NCBI RefSeq assembly: GCF_947179165.1
Contig: NC_077245.1
Coordinates: forward strand, 18,322,740-18,386,739
DNA length: 64,000 nucleotides
Reading direction: 5' to 3'
Origin: Solanum dulcamara
Taxonomy: Eukaryota; Streptophyta; Magnoliopsida; Solanales; Solanaceae
Numbering within the stretch: the stretch's first letter is position 1; each line of letters opens with the position of its first letter. Shown one piece after another: positions 48,493 through 59,348 of this stretch. The notes below the pieces were generated by a model. That model saw only the letters and a program-made list of their open reading frames with translations. It searched no databases and had not been told where the DNA came from. The translations under genes were made by a program, and so were the position numbers.

Positions 48493-51400
48493 GCATTGGT
48501 TCAAAGATGGAGATGCCAATACCAATTACTTCCATGCCATCATCAGAGGGAGAAGAAGAAGGTTGTTCATCCATCAAATCAGTGATGAACAAGGAAACTC
48601 TATCCAGGGTGATGACAATATTGCAAGTGCAGCCTGTGCACACTTTGAGAAACTTTTTACTGCTGAGGAGAAACAAATCAATGAAGATGTGATTAAATGC
48701 ATCCCAAGGATAGTTACTGATCAGCAGAATGAATTATTACATTCCATACCTACAAAGGAGGAGCTAAAGGAGGTAGTATTTTCTATGAGTCCTACTTCTG
48801 CTGCAGGGCCAGATGGCATGAGTGGTAAGTTCTTTCACTCATGCTGGGATATCATTTGTGATGATCTGCTGAAGCTGGTGCAGCACTTCTTCAATGGTCA
48901 CTGTATTCCCAAGTACATATCACATGCTTGTTTGGTTCTACTTTCTAAAACTGAACACCCCAACAAACTGTCAGAGTACAGGCCCATCTCCCTCAGCAAC
49001 TTCACTAGCAAGATCATATCCAAGCTCCTCTATCTCAGACTTGCTCCCATTCTACCTCAGCTCATTTCTGACAATCAGTCAGGATTTGTTAAAGGTAGGA
49101 GCATCTCAGAAAATATAATGCTGGCTCAGGAGATTATTCACAACATTAAGAGGCCCACAGTTGGGGACAATGTAGTGATTAAGCTGGATATGGCTAAGGC
49201 ATATGACAGGGTCTCTTGGTCCTTCACTTGTATGGTCATGAGAAGGATGGGATTTGGAGAAGTCTTTATTGATATGGTATGGAGGATCATGTCTGACAAC
49301 TGGTATTCAGTCATCATCAATGGGGTGAGACATGGTTTTTTTCATTCAACAAGAGGTCTCAAGCAAGGAGATCCATTATCACCTGCCTTATTCATTATAG
49401 GAGCAGAAGTGTTATCCAGGATGCTGAATAATCTTAACCAACACTACCTATATACTGGATTCCATATGGAAAGAAAGGGTCCACAAGTGAACCACTTGAG
49501 CTTTGCAGATGATGTGATCATCTTCACTGCTACAAACAACTTTTCCATGACTCTTATTACCAAGACTTTGAAGGTTTATGAAACAACTTCAGGCCAGCTA
49601 ATCAACAAGGACAAGAGCCAGTTCATGCTTCCTCTTAATACCAATCCTGATATTATTGATAGGATAGGCAGGATCACAGGCTTCAAGTGCACACATGGTC
49701 CCATTACTTACCTGGGCTGTCCACTTTACATTGGACGACAGAGAATCATATACTATACAGGTATGGTGTCCAAAGTTATAAGCAAAATTAAAGGCTGGCA
49801 GAATAAAATACTGAGCTTTGGAGGCAGAGCAACTTTGGTGAAATCAGTGCTGCAATCTTTACCAATCCACTTGTTATCTGCGATCAGACCTACTGCTACA
49901 ACTATCAATCAGATTAAAAGCCTCATAGCTAACTTTTTCTGGGGGTGGGACAAAGAGAAGAAGAAATATCATTGGGCATCATGGGAGACTCTCAGCTATC
50001 CTGTGGAGGAAGGGGGTATTGGCATGAAAAATATACAAGATGTGTGCTTAGCCTTACAGTACAAACAATGGTGGACTTTCAGATCCAAAAAGACACTATG
50101 GGGAGAGTTTCTGAAGGCTAAGTACTGCCAAAGAGCTAATCCTGTTATAAAAAAATGGAACAAAGGTCAGTCTATTATGTGGAAGCACATGATGGCTAAT
50201 AAAAGTGATATTGAGCCGCATATACACTGGCACATCAACTCTGGTACATGCAGCTTCTGGTGGGATGATTGGCTGGGTATTGGCCCCCTAGCTTATCATA
50301 ACAACCATCTACCTAGACTCAACAATAGTAGAGTATCTGATTACATGGAGAATGGGGAGTGGAATGTGCAGAAAATCAGAAAATACGCCCCTCCTCAACT
50401 GGTGCAGCAGATACTAAGTACTGAGGTAGACCATCATTCTAACACAGCTGATCAAGCTTGCTGGAAGTTGACTTCACATGGTAACTTCACTTCTAAATCA
50501 GCTTGGGAAATAGTTAGGAAGAAAAGAGCCAAGACCCTGATTGATAGATGCACTTGGCACGCTAACATTCCCTTCAAAGTATCTTTCTTACTATGGAGAG
50601 CTGTGAGACAGAAACTCCCTACTAATGATAAACTTGTCCAGTTTGGAGCAGCACCAACAGCATGTTCTTGTTGTTACAGACCAGGATTGGACAATGTAGA
50701 TCACATATTTGCTTCTGGAAATTTTGCCAAGCATATTTGGCAACAATTCTCTAGCTCATGGGGAATAATACAAGGGACCTGCTCACTGAGAAGCATACTA
50801 ATGAAGTGGTGGACTGCCAAGTCCAGTAATGAGGCTCAGAAGCTCATGTTGCAGGCCACTCCTATCTTTGTATGTTGGCATTTATGGAAGAATAGATGTG
50901 CAAGTAAGTATGGAGGAAAGAATTCTAGTACTAAGAGAGTTAAATTCTCAATAGTCAAGGACCTTTACATGCTGATGCACACTGCTTTCCCCTACATTAA
51001 GTGGCCACAGAGCTGGAAGGAACTGGTTCCTATGTTAGAACAGTGTCAACAAGACATGAGAGTGACCAAAGTTATGTGGATCAGACCTCCAACTTCCATT
51101 GTGAAATTGAATACTGATGGGAGTGCATTAGACAACCCTGGGAAAATTGGAGCAGGGGGAATATTAAGAGACCACAATGGTAACTTAATATATGCCTTTG
51201 CAACTCCACTGGGAATGGGTACTAATAACCAAGCAGAGGTGCAGGCAGCAACTATTGGTCTCACTTGGTGTCTTCAACATGGACATAATAGAGTGATATT
51301 GGAAGTTGACTCTGAATTATTGACTAAGTGGCTGAAACAAGACCTTAAGCCACCTTGGAGCATTCATAGATATGTTACAAAGTTACAATTCCAGGTCCAA

Positions 51401-51613
51401 CAATTGGAATTTTTTCAGTGCAAACATATATTCAGAGAAGCAAACCATCCTGCAGATACCTTATCAAAATGCAGCCACATGTTCAATGATACACAACACT
51501 TCTACAACCTCCAGCAGCTACCACAGGAAACAAAAGGTTACATCAAGATGGACAAGCTAGGAATGGCAAGTTTCAGAAGGAAAACTCTGAAAAGAATCAA
51601 ACTATCCTCTTGA
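48493..51613 (+). CDS. LINE ORF2 fragment: reverse transcriptase, zf-RVT and RNase H
   Basis: An uninterrupted frame of about 1,040 codons ending in TGA at 51611-51613. From the truncation point it reads HWFKDGDANTNYFHAIIRGR, then the reverse transcriptase (about residues 90-370) with LSKTEHPNKLSEYRPISL, the SGFVKGRSI motif and catalytic FADD in LSFADDVIIF. A zf-RVT domain follows (about 690-780, CSCC, DHIF). The C-terminal RNase H (about 870-1010) has its four acidic residues visible in NTDGSA, NNQAEVQAA, EVDSELL and HPADTLSK. This is a plant L1-type ORF2. The 5' end is the insertion junction, not a true start; the first TTG-like codon comes from target-site DNA and is preceded in frame by TAG. 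It is probably not translated as a functional protein. Confidence 0.92.
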
Positions 51614-54600
51614 CTGATCTCATTCCCAATGTGTAATAGATTAATTAACTGTATTTTGTTTTACTTCTTCATATTCCACCTAGTTATTTCTTATTGTAAG
51701 GGGAGAGTCTCCCTTGTTTATTGCTTCAGTAGAAATAATACCACAATGCTAGAAGTAAAAGATAGAGTAGGAGTGCCCTCTACACATCTGCACCCTCCAA
51801 GAACAAGAACTTCCACCTATCACAACACTCAAGAGCATACAGCAACAACAACCCAGACCAGCAACACAACATCACACATATGGATCCACACTCAACAGCC
51901 ATCAAAAAGGAAGCTTAAGTTCCAATTATGTTTACTGTTGGGTGTCTCATTGTTCAGGTATCATGCAACTTTGAGCCATGTGGTGGTGTTGCAGCAGCTG
52001 AGCAACAACACATGGAGCAACTACAGTACATCAACAGCAGGTGGAGGCTCATTCAACTCTAGGAGTTCCCTTCTTGTTGGTTTTAATTTTGCAGGAACAA
52101 TGTTTAAGGACCAACAACCCACCATAGACCTGCATCAACTCAACAACATCAATTGCAAAAGCTCCATTACATCAGCAGAAGTGAATGCCACTAATCATCA
52201 GCAGCAGCAACCTAACATCAACAACAGAAGTCAGAGGAAACCACCAACACTAAACAAATACATCATGCAACACCAAAAGAACTCCAAATTGGGCAAGATT
52301 ACAGCAAATACACCTCCTGTAGAGCCCAAGAAGTTTCAACTCAAATGGATAAATAGAGACGTTAGTCGAGCGACCTTGAAAAAGTTGGCCGACTTAAGTC
52401 TCATGATGGAGCAAGTCTCAATTTGGAACTTCCAACTTGTGGAAAAGGCCTCCAAAAGTTGCAGGACAACAGAAAATATAGTAATTGCAAAGCCCAAGAA
52501 GTTTTAACTCCAACGAACAATCAAAGACGTTAGTCGAGCGACCTTGAAAAAGTTAGCCGATTTAAGGTTTGTGCATGTTTGTTTTTGGTCTTGCAGGCTT
52601 GGTTCTATGCATTTGCAGATAGCTGGAGGTACACTAAAACATGGAACACTTGGAAACATGTTCACAAGCCACAACACACAACAACTCCAACAACATGCAG
52701 CATACAAGGAGAAACTACATGCCTACAATGGACATTCAGAACTACAACACAGTTTTAGCTATGCAGAAGTCCTGGAGGTACTTTTCCTCTGGTTGTTTTA
52801 CTTGTGCAGGTACAATACACAATTGAAATCTCCAAGAACAAGGTCTACAGCAGGGCATGCTAGGACCTCTCTTCAGCCTCCCATTCAAGCCAACTTCTTC
52901 CATGCAACATCTGTAACTAAGCTACAGCAGAGAATGAAGTGCAGGGTGAGTTGCACCATGTGGACCTGTCCAAAGGCCTCCAAACTTTGCGGGATGGCAG
53001 AAAATAATGTAGGGATAAGGCCCAAGAAGTTTCAGCACAAACGGACAATTGGAGACGTTAGGCGAGCGACTTTGAAAAAGTCAGCTGCCTTAGGCCTAAA
53101 GAGGGTGCCTTTTTTCCAACTTGTGCAAAAAATCACCAAATCTTGCAGAACTAAAGAAAGGACTGTTTGTACATATCTCAAGAAGTTTCAACTCAATCGG
53201 ATAATTGGAGACGTTAGTCGAGCGACGTTGAAAATCCTAATAGACTCCAAAGCACTCTTGGAGGTCCTTTCCTTGTTGCTAGCTGGTGCAAGTTCTTTCT
53301 TGCCTTTGGTTGTTTGTTGTATTGTTGTAGGTTGCTGGATTGATTCATCAACATGCACTAACAACAACTACATAGAAGACACCACAGATACAACCATCAA
53401 CTCCAAGACCCCTGGTTGTCTGATGAAAAGCATCAACAGAGAGACAACATCCTTCAAAGATAGGACCTCACCAACACAGCATCCCTACACCCATACACAT
53501 TCCATCCCTGCAACACCTGTAGCAGCTCCACTGCTTCCAAAAACTCTTGAACCTCCTGGCTCCTTTAATTGTTATGTGCAGGCACATAAGATACCCTCAA
53601 AGGAGCTGCTCAATCCTTCTTTGGAGACAACAAGAAGCTGCCTACAGGTTTGCAACAAACCCCACAACTATCACACTTGGTTGTCTCTTTGTTTGCTTGT
53701 TTGTGCAGGTAAACAAAGTCACAGACAAAGGGACATAACAACCACAATTGCAAGGGCCTCACCTACTCCCACCAACTCTCCATGCATACATGTTGTATAC
53801 CTTCAACACCTGCAGCAGCCTCCTTTCATCCAAGTATTTTGGAACTCCTTGACTGCTTTCATTGTTGAGAAGACAAGAAGATGGAGCACCAACAGACACA
53901 ATGCTGAGTATACAACCTCCACTTGGAACTCTTGGCTTGCTTACTTGCTGATGTGCAAGCATATCAAACAGCAACAATGGACCCTTCCAAAGTGCAAGGC
54001 ACCTTCAGACATACATTTAAGCCAGGGATTCACCCTTGGAACTCTTTCTTGGTTTAATTGTAGATGTGCAGGTACATCCCTGATCAGTCGACAACACTGG
54101 AACCACACAACCAGCTGTTCAAGTCAGGGCTGCACCACATACAAAATGCATGTTACACATACTCTGTCCCTCAGCTTCCTTAACTACAACCCCAAGAAAG
54201 CTGGCTGCTATGGCTCCATTTATTTCCTATCATTTCACCCCCCTTAGCTGCTATTGTTGTTACTACATAACTCCTTGGACCTACTTGGTACGATATGACT
54301 AAAAAGGGCAAAGATGAAAAGAATTTCCTCAACCCATGCGAGATAGAAGGTTCGTATACTTGTTCTTCTCAATGTAGCTATGCCTGAGTCGTAGCATAAT
54401 TGAATAGGACTAGTGTAAGTTACTTTCTTGTATTCTCATGGAAGGGGAGAGTCTCCCTCATTTATGCTTTCTTAGTCGATTTGTATCAGGAGGAGTCCTC
54501 TCATAGGTTTACTGCTTTCTAGTTATAGTTAGCCCTTTTTTGTATCGGGGATGAGTTAGCCGACCTTAGTAGGTTAGCCGACTTATGTACCAACATAGGA

Positions 54601-54726
54601 TCGGAGGTAAGGCTTTATGTCCCCCTACTTGTATTTTTCTGTTTTAATTTTATGTTAAGGCTTGGGGGTGATGCTCAACCCCTGACTGTGCACGAGAGGT
54701 GGGAGTCTCGTGTAGGGTCTGTTCCC
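51614..54726 (+). other. Unusual modular 3' region of the LINE
   Basis: A 3.1-kb region between the ORF2 stop and poly(A). CA-rich blocks alternate with T-rich tracts ending in GCAGG. Two frames are open over 292 and 567 codons (51629-52507 and 52544-54247), but their products are low-complexity (Thr, Asn, Gln, His, Ser) with no recognisable domain; low stop density follows from CA-richness. Four copies of a module are present. The 17-bp palindrome-containing motif AAGGGGAGAGTCTCCCT occurs near both ends (51698-51714, 54442-54458). The last 300 bp (54440-54726) resembles a conventional plant LINE 3' end. The 2.7 kb between the palindromes may be an insertion or expansion. Confidence 0.7.
52325..53237 (+). 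repeat. Four dispersed copies of a GACGTTAGTCGAGCGAC module
   Basis: Copies at about 52325-52400, 52491-52566, 53019-53090 and 53177-53237 share CCCAAGAAGTTTCAACTC, then GGAGACGTTAGTCGAGCGAC and TTGAAAAAGTTAGCCGACTT. Three are preceded by a related GGCCTCCAAAAGTTGCAGGA block. Spacings are about 166, 528 and 158 bp. A related double TTAGCCGAC motif lies near 54557-54585. Confidence 0.85.
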
Positions 54727-54759
54727 AAAAAAAAAAAAAAAAAAAAAAATTGTTTAGTT

Positions 54760-55540
54760 AAAAAAGGCATGATAAATTGCACTTTTAGCACTTGAATTAT
54801 GACAAATCTAATTTTAGTTTTTCAAAATTATGACAGGATGAAAGGGATTCAAAATACAAAGTTAAATATTAGAATTTTTAGTCTTAATTCAGTCATTGAT
54901 TTCTTAATTTTTAAAACAAAACTTAGATTATAAGAGTCTTAATAAAATACCATAGCTTTGTCGCTTTTTATGTTTGAAAATGTTAATAATGTATTAGACC
55001 GATATACTTTAAAAAATCATTTAGTTTCACAACAAGTGTTATATAAATTTTAAAAGATGAATAAAAATGATGCTCCATCGATCGACAAATATTTATATTT
55101 GAGAAAGTAACAATTTAATATCGCCTTCTAAATATCTCCTCGATAACAAGCTTACATCATTCCCCTTTTTGAATCATCTAAGATTTTTTTTCCTTATATT
55201 TTGTGACTTTAAATTCTATATATTCCATTAATCTTCAATTGATTGATAATTTTTTATAATATTGCTCTTGAGAAGATCATAAATTACATACATTACTTTC
55301 TTTAAGTCTTATACATCTTTTCGATTCTCACAAAAATCTTGTCAAACTTGCAAGAGAAATTGACGAATTTAGAAAGGAAAGAGAAAAGATTGGATATGAA
55401 TCAATGATTAAGAAAGTGAAAGCAAGGAACAAAACATAAAGTTGCCAATTTGTGAAATTATTATTTAAATATAATTAAATGAGAGAACTCTATGTGCAAA
55501 CTCATATCCTTTCATTTGATTGAAAACCATTCTTACCGGC
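54760..55540. other. Non-coding AT-rich region upstream of chorismate mutase
   Basis: No gene, MITE terminus or tandem repeat was recognised. Confidence 0.5.
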
Positions 55541-55725
55541 AAAAAATGTGATACAGTCGATATGACTGTTTTTTTTTAATTATAGGCTTTGAGTTCGAAT
55601 TTTAATATGAATTTTTTTTGATAGGGAGCGCTAACCTCCGAATGAGGTCCTATCCGACGCGAATTCAAATTAATCGGACTCCAATATAAATATCGGACAT
55701 CGGATGAAAAATTAAAAAATATATA
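55541..55725 (+). mobile_element. Degenerate tRNA-derived SINE
   Basis: A block containing GAGTTCGAATTTT (resembling a pol III B box) followed by GGGAGCGCTAACCTCCGAAT, ATTCAAATTAATCGGACTCC and ATATCGGACATCGG. This arrangement resembles Solanaceae tRNA-derived SINEs ending in a TCGGACTCCAATGYGGRYACCGGACA-like body; the assignment is from memory. No target duplication could be defined. It lies about 240 bp upstream of the chorismate mutase start codon. Confidence 0.45.
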
Positions 55726-55916
55726 TATTCTTTAAAGTTGCTAGTTAAATAGTAGTAGGACCATAACCTTCAATGAATCAAAAATATAGGGACTAAAAAC
55801 ATAAAAACCTCTTCAATATATAGTTCAAACTTAAACCAATCAACCAAAAACTGATAACATTAATTCTTTCTTCTCCTTTTTTTTTCTCTCTGTTGTCCCC
55901 TGCGTCCACCCACCCC

Positions 55917-55925
55917 CTATAAAAT
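55917..55925 (+). promoter_or_regulatory. Possible TATA box of the chorismate mutase gene
   Basis: CTATAAAAT lies 40-48 bp before the start codon and directly after a CT-rich stretch (about 55863-55916). The short distance implies a very short leader. The CT-rich stretch may itself belong to the 5' untranslated region, with an earlier TATA such as AATATATAG near 55816. Confidence 0.35.
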
Positions 55926-55964
55926 CTTCTTGAGAATTTTGGCTATCAAAAAAAGGAAAAAAAA

Positions 55965-57511
55965 ATGGCTTGTGGTGATGATGGTAAATTGAGTCTTGAT
56001 TCAATAAGAGACAGTTTGATTAGACAAGAAGACACCATCATTTTCAACCTTATTGAAAGAATCAAATTCCCAACAAATCCAACCTTGTACAAACAACAAT
56101 TACCAAATATTTCAGGGTCCTTGTTTCATTACTTGTTTCAACAAACAGAAGCCCTTCAATCTAAGGTAAAATATTTTGGTCGATTTCTCTTCTTGTGTGC
56201 TTATGTATACGATTTTTAATGGATTGTCCATCCATTCCGTCTCTGTTTTGATAAAATGTTAATTTTATGAGTTCTGAATTTTTCAAAAGCTAGCAATTGG
56301 GTATAACTTTAGATTTAATGTGTATAAATTTAATGAGTTTTTCAATAAAAATATATTGTTTGAATAAAAATTATTAGGTTAGGCCGAATTATTTGTTGGA
56401 GTTCTTGGAAATGTTAATGGTGTTGTCGTTATATTTGTACTCTTTTGGTAGGTTTTCCTCAATTTTCGGAAGCTATTTTTATTTTGGGTTGACTATGATT
56501 TTCTTCCCCCTTTACTTTTTCATTTTATAATTGTTTTTCTTCTCTTAAATCTTGAGTAATTATGTAATACTAACGTTTAAATTTATGACCACACATTCAT
56601 GCATTATCTTCTTGAAGTTAGTTTAATCGTATTTTGATCGTTGTAATAGTCAAAAAAAATAATTCATACTTACTCAATTAATAATTATAATTATTATTTT
56701 AAAAAGTCATTTTTTTTTCTTGATTTCAATTTTTTAAAGCAAAAATAGCGACTATCTCAAATAATAACTATTGATTGGGTGACCATCTCAAAAATCAACT
56801 CGAAAATTATCAACTAGCTAGTGTGCTAATCTTACAAGAACTATTGGGGTCCTATTTTCAACTGATCTGAGATTGTTGTGCGTTCACTTTAATAGGTTTG
56901 AAAAGGAAATATTTATTATCAAAGATTGTGGTAAAATAATAAATATGTATTTTTTTAATTAAATATTTTGAATTTGAATTGGGAAATTTATTCTAAAGAA
57001 AAATTGATATCAAGATATCGGGTGAGACATCAAAAAAAATTGTACAAACCAATAAAATCAATCAATTATTTGTGCAAATTAACCATAAATGTATTGGCAT
57101 ATTGCAAAAGAAAATTCCTTTAATTTGATTGCTTTTATTTTATATATAATAGGTTGGTAGATACTTGTCCCAAGAGGAAATTCCTTTCTTCCCAGATAAT
57201 TTGCCTGACTCAATCATTCCACCTACCAAATGCACACCAGTAAGTATCCATCTATCAGATTAATAATGTTTTTTTTTTAAAAAAAAAAAACTTATGTTGT
57301 GCTTTTAACTAGGATTTAAAAATTATAATAATTGTCACTAATTAATTTGATTAATATTACATAGGTTTTGCATCCTGCAGCAAACTTGGCAAATGTAAAT
57401 GAGAAGATATTAGATATTTATATAAAGCAGATGCTTCCACTATTTTGTACTGAGGCTGATGATGATGCAAATTTTGCAACTACTGCTGCCTGTGACATTC
57501 AATTATTGCAG
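55965..57511 (+). CDS. CM2: Cytosolic chorismate mutase, first three exons (3' partial)
   Basis: Chorismate mutase converts chorismate to prephenate, the branch point to phenylalanine and tyrosine. Exons 55965-56165, 57153-57239 and 57365-57511 join in phase 0 with GT-AG introns and give 145 residues. The N-terminus (MACGDDGKLSLDSIRDSLIR) starts close to the conserved first helix and has no transit peptide, which points to the cytosolic isoform. Arg15 in SIRDSLIRQED aligns with catalytic Arg16 of yeast chorismate mutase. Exon 3 ends CDIQLLQ, where homologues continue with a helix carrying further active-site Arg and Lys. That exon was not found before 64000, so the gene presumably continues to the right beyond a Copia insertion. 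Family length is about 255-265 residues, so roughly 45% is missing. I cannot exclude that the gene is truncated. Confidence 0.9.
56166..57152 (+). other. Intron 1 of the chorismate mutase gene
   Basis: A 987-bp AT-rich intron (GTAAAA...ATAG) without recognisable repeats or genes. Confidence 0.8.
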
Positions 57512-58436
57512 GTAAATACTTATTCACATTTGATGTTTTTATCGAATCAAGCAATTTAATTTTAGATTTGAGAATTTCAATGAACACGTATATCACTTGA
57601 TCATGATTAAGTGAAAAATGTTTGTACGAGAAATAACATGCCTTACATTCATTAATTAATTTGTTGTAAACACATAGTATGAATAATTTATTTTAAATCT
57701 TTTTCATATGCACCTTTCCTTTTCTTGCGATTATTTATGCTCCTCCAATGCAGACCTACCACACGAATAGGAGAAATTATAGTTATTCTCTTCTTTTTTA
57801 TTTTAATTCTTGAAAAAACAAAGTTAAAGAGTCCAAAAAGAAGAAGATATTAATTTTTGATTTCTCATTTGATGCTCAACGTCTATTTTAAAGCACAACC
57901 AATTTAAATTTGTGCGATAAAATCTCAATTTTAAGATAAAAATATAAAACACCCACACTTCTAACTCAATATAAAAAATTTGATCCAGCTAGACAAACAT
58001 AAAGAATAAAGTTCTCTGCATTCTCAGAATTTTTCAGCAACTTGCAGATTATACTAAAAAATGTGACTTCAAACACATGTTAGAATGAACAACTCGTTAT
58101 TTTTATCATTTCTAATTAAAGCCTATTCCACATTAAATGACATGACCTAACACTTCATGTTACATCTTTTTGAATTTTTTTTTTAAAATTATATTTCAAA
58201 AATAAACAATTTGACTTTATTAGTTAAGGTCCAGTGAACTAGGGAATATGATTTTTTTCACTTCACCAGAAAAAAAAAGGGAACTCGGACCTAATAGATG
58301 AATTATAAAGACATAATATATAAATGTGTCATTTAACTTGATTTTGGTTGATATTTATATTTTTTAATTTTGGGTGTGCACAAGTAAATACTTATATAAA
58401 ATTGAATAAGTAGACACATGCGTCCGCATGGCATAA

Positions 58437-58904
58437 TAATAGGAGTGTTTATCGGTCGGTTTGATTTTAAGTATTATTGGTTCTATTTATCGGTTTTTGA
58501 TTTCTAAATACCTTAAACCGATAACCAATCTAATAAGATATTTGTTATCGATTTTTGGTCCTTAACGGTTTGGTTTAATCAATAAGAAGATACTTTTAAA
58601 ACAAATATACGATACCTGGAGCGCCGCCGTCATAGCAACTTGCAAACCCTTGCCGCTGAACCTAAAGCGGTAAAACCTAAATGGTAAATAATAAAATATT
58701 AACTACTAAATAATATGAAATAGTGATTAACTGATTATATATTTATATTAATATTTTTGTTTGATATTTGTGTATGAGTAAAATACTAAAAAAATATAAT
58801 TAGCAAACTATTATAGTCTTAATGGATTATCGATTTACCCAATAATTCAATATTATAAAATCAATATCAAATCGATAACCCAATAATTATTTTTTATAAA
58901 ATCA
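58437..58904. repeat. Fold-back repeat with TATCGGTTT termini
   Basis: The left part contains TTATCGGTCGGTTTGATTTT and ATTATTGGTTCTATTTATCG. The right part contains the inverted form (AAATCGATAACCCAATAATT). Internal TAAACCGATAACCAAT copies suggest a MITE-like dispersed repeat. No target duplication seen. Confidence 0.4.
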
Positions 58905-58906
58905 CT

Positions 58907-59230
58907 TATTAGTGGTGGCATGTGACATGTGTTGTGCACATGGTGTAAGTGGTGTAAGGTGTAATTAGTTAGATAGAGTATTAGTGGTGGCATGTGCTGT
59001 GCACATGGTGTAAGTGGTGTAAGGTGTAATCAGTTAGATAGTTAGTTAGTAGTGGATCCCACATTAATTAAATGATTAGAGGGTGTTAGAGATTCAACTT
59101 AGCTAAGTATAAGTGAGTAGTGTACAGTTGTATGTAGTCTCTCTTCAACTTCTTCTTCTACTGAACCTCTTTCTCTACAAAACAAAAATAAAAAATCCCC
59201 AATTCTCTCTCAAATGTGTTCATTCTAACA
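58907..59230 (+). repeat. 5' LTR of the Copia element with 72-bp partial duplication
   Basis: The LTR body matches 63833-64000. Its first 72 bp is present twice, starting TATTAGTGGTGGCATGTG at 58907 and again at 58979; the 3' LTR shows one copy. The LTR ends CATTCTAACA just before the primer-binding site. Confidence 0.82.
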
Positions 59231-59245
59231 TGGTATCAGAGCGGG
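59231..59245 (+). promoter_or_regulatory. Primer-binding site (initiator tRNA-Met), Copia element
   Basis: TGGTATCAGAGCGGG directly follows the 5' LTR and matches the usual plant initiator tRNA-Met complement. Confidence 0.9.
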
Positions 59246-59348
59246 TTTCAATTTGAGGAATTAAACAGCCATTAGAGTTTGAATTGAAGAACATCGGAGA
59301 AGGATCGGAGCTCGAGCTGAAGAACAACAGAGAGGAAGTTGAGAAATA

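Larger units (their letters stand above)
48483..54759 (+). mobile_element. 5'-truncated L1-type LINE with target duplication and poly(A) tail
   Basis: The element body is 48493-54749. It is flanked by the perfect 10-bp duplication TTGTTTAGTT (48483-48492 and 54750-54759) and ends in 23 A (54727-54749), the signature of target-primed reverse transcription. The body starts inside ORF2 just before the reverse transcriptase domain, so ORF1 and the endonuclease domain are missing. After ORF2 comes a 3.1-kb 3' region. The RT/RNase H frame is fully open, which suggests a fairly recent insertion. Confidence 0.93.

Noticed and set aside
51629..54247. Two long frames (292 and 567 codons) as a host gene
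   Set aside because: They lie inside a LINE between the ORF2 stop and poly(A), encode low-complexity Thr/Asn/His-rich sequence with no domain, and are separated by a stop within a repeated module. Kept as a finding, not annotated as a gene.
59231..59245. TGGTATCAGAGC as part of a tRNA gene
   Set aside because: Only the complement of a tRNA 3' end is present, directly after an LTR. It is a primer-binding site, and no tRNA gene was found in the window.
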